NCBI RefSeq assembly: GCF_020991275.1 | Contig: NZ_JAJLQY010000005.1 | Location: 248,001 to 312,000 of the forward strand | Source: Actinocorallia sp. API 0066 | Lineage (GTDB): Bacteria > Actinomycetota > Actinomycetes > Streptosporangiales > Streptosporangiaceae | DNA length: 64,000 nt | Direction of reading: 5' to 3' | Part shown: positions 59,132 through 64,000 of the stretch, piece after piece | How the letters are laid out: the number at the start of each line of letters is the position of its first letter | Numbering within the stretch: the first letter of the stretch is position 1 | Notes under the pieces: model-generated | Seen by the model: only the letters and a program-made list of their open reading frames with translations | Told to the model about the DNA's origin: nothing | Databases searched by the model: none | Made by a program: the position numbers and the translations under genes

Positions 59132-60922
59132 TTACAGCCGCCAGACGTGGAAGGCGGGGCCGTCGGCGGGGAGGGTGAGGGTTCCGGCGGGGTCGGGGGT
59201 GAGGGCGGTGGTGCCGTTGAGCGGCTCGGCGGGGGTCGCCAGGGGGAGGCGGACGGGCGTGTGGGCGGCGCGCGACGCCTGGACGAGGAGGCGTTCGCCC
59301 GCCAGCTCGCGGAGGAAGACGACGGTGTCGGCGCCGGCGTGCAGCCAGCGGAGGCCGCCGTGGCGGAGGGCGGCGTGGGTGTGCCGGAGACGGCCGAGGT
59401 CGCGGTGCAGGGCGAGGGCGGCGTGGTCCCAGGCGTCGGTCCCGTCCCAGGGCAGGGGGCGGCGGGCGTCCTCGCCCCAGGCGCCTTCGAGGCCGATCTC
59501 GTCGCCCGCGTACACCATCGGCGTTCCCGGCAGCGTGTACAGCAGGCCGGTGGCGACGGCGGCGAGCTCCGGCCCGCAGACGGTGCGGATCCGCGCGGTG
59601 TCGTGCGAGCTGAGGATCGACCAGGAGTGCGTGAACGACCGCCACGACATCCGGGACGCGAACGCCCGCATCGTCGCGACCGCGAGGTCGCCGCCGAGCC
59701 GTGGCACGTCGGCCGGGACGCCGAGGAACGGCAGGGTGGAGTCCGGGTCGCGCAGCCAGGACCAGACGGGCCGGGTGAAGCCCGCGTAGTTCATCGTGCC
59801 GTGCCAGCCGCCCGCGTCGAGGTCGCCCGTCGCGTCGTGCGTGTGCTCGGCGACGAGGAGGGCGTCGGCGCGTTCCCGCACGGTGGCGGCCCACATCCGG
59901 GCGGCGACCTCGCGGGTGAGGTCCTGCCCGCCGCGCCGTCCGGTCATGTTGGCGACGTCGACGCGCCAGCCGTCGAGGCCGAACCTGAGCCAGCGGGCGA
60001 CGACGGCGTCGGGCCCGTCCGTCATCAGCTCGCGCAGCCGGGCCGACGACCAGTCGAGCCGGGGCAGCGACGGCACGCCCATCCAGGCGGCGTAGCCGTG
60101 GTCCTCGTCGTCGCCGAACCAGAACATGGTCCGCTCCGGCGACTCCTTGTCGGCGCGGGCGGTGGTGAACCACGGGTGGTCGTCGCCGCAGTGGTTGGTG
60201 GTGAGGTCGCCGAGGACGCGCCAGCCCCGGTCGTGCGCGGCGTCGATGAGCGCCCGGTAGGCGGCGTCCCCGCCCAGAGCCGGGTCGATCCGGTCGAAGG
60301 CGGAGGCGTTGTAGCGGTGGTTGGAGCGGGCGGGGAAGACGGGCGTCAGCCACAGGGTGTTCGCGCCGGTCGCCGCCACGTGGTCGAGGCGGGCGCGGAC
60401 GCCGTCGAGGTCGCCGCCGAAGAACTGGCGTTCGGTCTCGGGCCCGCGGCCGACGACGGGGTCGTCCCACGCGCGGGGCAGCGCCCACGCGGGGGCGGGC
60501 CTGGCCGTGCCGCCGCGCGCGAAGCGGTCGGGGAAGATCTCGTAGACGATCGCGTCGGCCGCCCAGGAGGGCGGCGCCGGGTGGGTGCTGAGCCGGAAGT
60601 CCTGGTGGTCGGGGACGTCGTGGGCGTGCAGCCCGGCGGCGGTGAGCCACCGGTACCCGGACGCCCCCGTGAGCAGGAACCGGTAGGGCGTCACCGTGTT
60701 GTGCGCGGTGATGTCGGCACGCCACCACAGTTCGTCCCCGGTGTCCCGGTCGAGCACGGCCTCGGTGAAGTGGGGTTCGCCGTCGCGGACGGTCCTGACG
60801 TGGACGCCGTCGCGCTGGGTGGGCGGCGTCCTGACGAACACCGTGACGGTCTCGCCCGGTTCGGGGGCGAGGGTGGAGACGTGGTCGGGGGAGCCGTCGT
60901 GGTGGAACCCGTTGTCGAGCAT
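59132..60922 (-). CDS. GH13 alpha-amylase / neopullulanase-like enzyme
   Basis: 596 residues from ATG 60922 (AAAGG six bases upstream; ATG 60928, in an ATGA overlap with malG, is the alternative). N-terminal beta-sandwich (about 1-110), then the GH13 barrel: IVYEIFPDRFA, NTLWLTPVFP, VLGDLTTNHCG, nucleophile Asp in LDGWRVDVANM, acid Glu in LLVAEHTHD, and LSSHDTARIR. No signal peptide, so it degrades imported maltodextrins in the cytoplasm, consistent with the transporter genes upstream. Confidence 0.92.
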   Translation of the reverse strand: MLDNGFHHDGSPDHVSTLAPEPGETVTVFVRTPPTQRDGVHVRTVRDGEPHFTEAVLDRDTGDELWWRADITAHNTVTPYRFLLTGASGYRWLTAAGLHAHDVPDHQDFRLSTHPAPPSWAADAIVYEIFPDRFARGGTARPAPAWALPRAWDDPVVGRGPETERQFFGGDLDGVRARLDHVAATGANTLWLTPVFPARSNHRYNASAFDRIDPALGGDAAYRALIDAAHDRGWRVLGDLTTNHCGDDHPWFTTARADKESPERTMFWFGDDEDHGYAAWMGVPSLPRLDWSSARLRELMTDGPDAVVARWLRFGLDGWRVDVANMTGRRGGQDLTREVAARMWAATVRERADALLVAEHTHDATGDLDAGGWHGTMNYAGFTRPVWSWLRDPDSTLPFLGVPADVPRLGGDLAVATMRAFASRMSWRSFTHSWSILSSHDTARIRTVCGPELAAVATGLLYTLPGTPMVYAGDEIGLEGAWGEDARRPLPWDGTDAWDHAALALHRDLGRLRHTHAALRHGGLRWLHAGADTVVFLRELAGERLLVQASRAAHTPVRLPLATPAEPLNGTTALTPDPAGTLTLPADGPAFHVWRL

Positions 60923-60924
60923 GG

Positions 60925-61761
60925 TCATCCTTTCACCGAGCCCGCGGTGAGCCCGTGGACGATGTAGCGCTGGAGGAACTGGAAGAGCAGGACGGTGGGG
61001 ATCGCCGTCAGGAGCGTGCCGACCGCGAACATGCCGAAGCTGGAGTTGCGTTCGCCCGCGATGAGGCCGTAGAGGCCGACGGCGAGGGTGCGCTGTCCGT
61101 CGCCGGTGAGGAACACGCTCGCGACGAGGAACTCGTTGATCGTCGCGATGAACACCAGGAGGGCGCTGATCGCGAGGATCGGCGCGGACAGGGGCAGGAT
61201 CACCCGGGTGAACGCCTGCCGGTGGGTGCAGCCGTCGACGAGCATCGCCTCGTCCAGCTCACGCGGGATCGAGTCGAAGAACCCCTTCATCAGCCAGGTG
61301 TTCACGCCGACCTGGCCGCCGATGTAGAGCAGGACGACGCCCCACACGCTGTTCAGGCCGAAGGCGGGCCAGGTGTCGCTGATCACGCTGAAGATGACGT
61401 AGAGAGGCACGATCGCGAGGAACTGCGGGAACGCCTGGATGACGAGGAGGCCGACCAGCCCGACGCGGCGGCCGTGGAAGCGGAACCGGCTGAAGGCGTA
61501 CGCGGCGAGCGCGGAGACCGCGACGGACAGCAGCGCCGTCATCCCGGCGACCACGATCGAGTTGCGGTACCACGTCCAGAAGGAAGTGCCCGTGCTGAGG
61601 TCGCGCAGGTTGTCCAGGCCCGCGCCGTTCGGGAGCACGGTCGTCGAGTCGAGGGTGCCGAGCGGGTTGAGCGCCGCCGACAGGACGAACACGATGGGGA
61701 CGAGCGCGAACACCGTGACGAGCACGGCGAATCCGTGCCGGGCGAGCATCTCTCGGCTCAT
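60925..61761 (-). CDS. malG: maltodextrin-type ABC transporter permease MalG
   Basis: 278 residues, six TM helices. EAA loop DEAMLVDGCTHRQAFTRVIL contacts the ATPase. TM1 FAVLVTVFALVPIVFVLSAA. C-terminal PTVLLFQFLQRYIVHGLTAG is typical of MalG. ATGA overlap with malF. The ATPase (MsiK in many actinomycetes) is not in the window. Confidence 0.92.
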   Translation of the reverse strand: MSREMLARHGFAVLVTVFALVPIVFVLSAALNPLGTLDSTTVLPNGAGLDNLRDLSTGTSFWTWYRNSIVVAGMTALLSVAVSALAAYAFSRFRFHGRRVGLVGLLVIQAFPQFLAIVPLYVIFSVISDTWPAFGLNSVWGVVLLYIGGQVGVNTWLMKGFFDSIPRELDEAMLVDGCTHRQAFTRVILPLSAPILAISALLVFIATINEFLVASVFLTGDGQRTLAVGLYGLIAGERNSSFGMFAVGTLLTAIPTVLLFQFLQRYIVHGLTAGSVKG

Positions 61762-63350
61762 CGGTCCACCTCGCGGAACGCGTTGGTACGGCGGAAGCTC
61801 ACGATCGAGAGCAGCGCCACGATCAGGTACACGTAGACCGACATCGCGGCCGCCAGCCCGTAGTCGGCGCCCTGCTGCCCGAACGCCATCCGGTAGGTGT
61901 AGGTGATGAGGAGGTCGGTGGCGCCGACCGTCGGGTCGTCGGCGGGGAACGGGCCGCCGGACGTGATGAGGAAGATCCCGTTGAAGTTGTTGAAGTTGAA
62001 CGCGAACGACGACACCAGCAGCGGGGCCAGGGCGAGCATGAGCAGCGGGAGGGTGATCGCGCGGAACCGCTGCCAGGCGCCCGCGCCGTCGACCTTCGCG
62101 GCCTCCAGGTAGCTGCCGGGGATCGACTGGAGCGCGCCCGTCGCGACGAGGAACATGTACGGGAAGCCGAGCCACGTCTGCACGAGGATCACCGACAGGC
62201 GCGCGGTGAGGCCGGTGCCGAGCCAGTCGACGTCGAGGCCGAGCAGCCGGTTCACCAGGCCGAAGTCGGTGTTGAACATGTCGCGCCAGACGAGCAGCAT
62301 CGCGAACGCGGGCATCGCGTAGGGCAGCACGACGAGGGTGCGGTAGATCCGCACGCCGCGCATGAACGGGTGGTGCAGGGCGAGCGCGAGCGCGATCCCG
62401 AGCGCCGCGCTGACCACCACCACGGCGACGGCGTAGCCGAGGTTCCACGCGAACACGCCGACGACGTCGGCGCCGAGCCGGGAGTCGGTGAACACGGCGG
62501 TGAGGTTGGCGAGGCCGACGCCGACCTTCCAGCCCTGGTCGAGCGCGGTGCCGTCGGCGGCGACGAACCGGCCCTCCCCCTCGTCGGCGTGGTAGCGCCT
62601 GCCGTCGCTGACGACGCAGTCGCAGGACGCGTCGTAGCGGGATCCGGCGGTGCCCTGGTAGGCGCGGGTGAGGCCCTGGCTGCGGATGCCGCCGCCGGGC
62701 ACCGGGACGACGATCCGGGTCAGCTCGCGGCCACGGGTGGCGGCCTCGGCGGCGGTGAGGACGCGCACGCCGGGCGCCTCGACGACCCTGCCGCCCGTGT
62801 TCGTCCGCGCGCCGGGCAGCGGGCGCAGGCCGTCGGCGTCGCCGAGCCGCACGTCGCGCCTGCCGGGCTCGGTGAGCAGGAACACCAGGGCGCCGTCGCG
62901 TTCGCCGACGGTGAGCCGGAACTCGGGCGAGTCCGGGTCGCGGCGGACCGAGGACGTCTCGATCGCGGTGACGGCCTCGGCCTTGGTGCCCAGGTGGCCG
63001 TCGCCGACGTTGGTGGCGGCGAGCGACAGCGTGTAGCCGATGGGGAAGAGCTGGAACAGCACGATAAGCAGGGTCGTCGGGAACAGGTACTTGCCTGGCA
63101 GCCTCTTGGGCGACAGGTAGACGGCGAGGGCGGCTGCCGTCACGGCGACGACGCACGCGAGTCCCGCCCAGTGGCGGTCGGCCCACAGCGGCGCGGCGGT
63201 CCAGAGGCCGATCCCGGCGAGCGCGCCCGCTGTGACGACGCGCCCTGCGATCGCGCCCGGGTGCGCGGACCACTCGCGGCGCGGCGGCGGGGACGGCGGC
63301 GAGGGCCGGGGCGCGGCGGACCGCGCCCCGGCCACGGTGTCCTGCGTCAT
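61758..63350 (-). CDS. malF: maltodextrin-type ABC transporter permease MalF
   Basis: 530 residues. A Pro-rich cytoplasmic start, two N-terminal TM segments, TM LLIVLFQLFPIGYTLSLA, then a large extracytoplasmic insertion (about 110-275, the MalF P2-type domain that docks the binding protein), then six TM helices with EAA loop LEAAKVDGAGAWQRFRAITL. Overlaps malE and malG by 4 nt. Confidence 0.92.
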   Translation of the reverse strand: MTQDTVAGARSAAPRPSPPSPPPRREWSAHPGAIAGRVVTAGALAGIGLWTAAPLWADRHWAGLACVVAVTAAALAVYLSPKRLPGKYLFPTTLLIVLFQLFPIGYTLSLAATNVGDGHLGTKAEAVTAIETSSVRRDPDSPEFRLTVGERDGALVFLLTEPGRRDVRLGDADGLRPLPGARTNTGGRVVEAPGVRVLTAAEAATRGRELTRIVVPVPGGGIRSQGLTRAYQGTAGSRYDASCDCVVSDGRRYHADEGEGRFVAADGTALDQGWKVGVGLANLTAVFTDSRLGADVVGVFAWNLGYAVAVVVVSAALGIALALALHHPFMRGVRIYRTLVVLPYAMPAFAMLLVWRDMFNTDFGLVNRLLGLDVDWLGTGLTARLSVILVQTWLGFPYMFLVATGALQSIPGSYLEAAKVDGAGAWQRFRAITLPLLMLALAPLLVSSFAFNFNNFNGIFLITSGGPFPADDPTVGATDLLITYTYRMAFGQQGADYGLAAAMSVYVYLIVALLSIVSFRRTNAFREVDR

Positions 63351-64000
63351 GAGCCGAGCTGCTCCTTGATCGCGGCTCCGGCTGCGGTGACGGCCGCGGC
63401 GACCGGCTCACCCTTGATCACCGCGTGGATCAGCGTGTTGAACGGCCCCCAGATCGCGACCATCTGCGGGATCGAAGGCAGCGGCTCTGCTGTCGCCGCC
63501 GCGTCCTGGAACGCCTTGACGTCGGGGTCGGCGGCGGCCTTCTCCAGCGACTCCTTGAGCGCCGGTAGCCGGGGCTCCGCCTCGTACAGGGCGTCGGCGA
63601 CCTCGGGCGAACCGAGCGTGGTGCTCACGAACTCCTGGGCGAGCGCCTTGTTGGCGCCCTTGCTGGCGACGAAGAAGGACTGCACGCCGACGAACGACCG
63701 CGCGGGGCCCGCCCCCGCGAAGCCCGGAACCGGGGAGATCGCGTACTTCGTCCCGGCGGTCCGCACGTCCGGCAGCCGCCACGGGCCCGCCACCATGAAC
63801 GGCGTCTTGCCCGAGGTGAACGCGGCCGAGGCGTTGTCGGAGGTGGAGGAGCGGCGCAGCACGCCCGACCCCTTCTCGCCGAGCGCCGCGATCCGCTCGA
63901 ACGCCTTGATCGAGGCGGGGGTGCCGACCCCGAGGTCGGACGGGTCCGGGTCGCCCTGGGCGTCGGTGCCGAAGAGGTACCCGCCGCCGGAGGTGAACAG
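63347..64000 (-). CDS. malE: maltodextrin-binding protein MalE, C-terminal part (runs off the right edge)
   Basis: 217 residues of a solute-binding protein; the N terminus with its lipobox lies beyond the window. Typical MalE features: LFTSGGGYLFGTDA, FTSGKTPFMVAGPWRLPDV, VGVQSFFVASKGANKALAQE and IPQMVAIWGPFNTLIHAVI. It delivers sugar to MalF/MalG. Stop overlaps the malF start. Confidence 0.9.
   Translation of the reverse strand: MFTSGGGYLFGTDAQGDPDPSDLGVGTPASIKAFERIAALGEKGSGVLRRSSTSDNASAAFTSGKTPFMVAGPWRLPDVRTAGTKYAISPVPGFAGAGPARSFVGVQSFFVASKGANKALAQEFVSTTLGSPEVADALYEAEPRLPALKESLEKAAADPDVKAFQDAAATAEPLPSIPQMVAIWGPFNTLIHAVIKGEPVAAAVTAAGAAIKEQLGS

Overview
The window is high-GC DNA with third-position G/C bias, GTG/TTG starts, 1-14 nt gene overlaps, Tat-type export and a chaplin-like secreted protein. 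This fits a mycelial actinomycete; a Streptosporangiales (Actinomadura-like) host is an inference from gene content, not shown. No plasmid or phage structural genes were seen.

Layout. (1) 1-3817, core chromosome: the 5' part of topA, a DUF5703-type small protein, a chaplin-like protein with a His/Lys-rich tail, an M20 metallopeptidase and tRNA-Leu(GAG). (2) 3803-20364, an island bounded by a direct repeat whose left copy overlaps the tRNA 3' end and whose right copy lies in the 3' end of a decayed serine recombinase. Cargo: LuxR-type regulators, an S9 peptidase, an XRE/TPR-like regulator, CutA, a five-gene cluster (radical SAM protein, two RNase H-fold candidates, a TMP-kinase-like P-loop protein, a NUDIX hydrolase), an intact IS5-type element with a target duplication, and a complete QatABCD anti-phage operon. 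(3) 20365-34310, continuing accessory/defence DNA: recombinase and DUF4276 remnants, an RNase HI with a Cys/His-rich tail, a Wadjet operon (jetABCD, type III-like) and a two-gene module pairing a two-TM protein with an NTPase-TPR receptor. Both proteins of that module carry the same short motif, which resembles RHIM/amyloid signalling motifs. (4) 34431-58543, a polyketide cluster: a FAAL-loaded two-module PKS (about 3230 aa), a second PKS ending in a thioester reductase (1581 aa), two P450s, a Tat-exported GMC oxidoreductase, a DHA2 exporter, an SDR, a methyltransferase, and TetR and LuxR regulators. (5) 58544-64000, a maltodextrin-type sugar ABC transporter (malE-F-G) followed by a GH13 amylase.

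Working together. Qat and Wadjet are known defence systems. The NTPase-TPR/two-TM pair looks like an NLR-like receptor with a membrane effector. The radical SAM/nuclease/kinase/NUDIX cluster has the composition of a nucleotide-chemistry pathway with no assignment I know, and is one of two candidates here for something undescribed. In the PKS line a free fatty acid would be adenylated by FAAL, passed to ACP1, extended by KS-AT-ACP and KS-AT-KR-ACP, then by a KS-(dead AT)-DH-ACP module, and released reductively by TR. The P450s and GMC oxidase would tailor the product and the MFS protein would export it.
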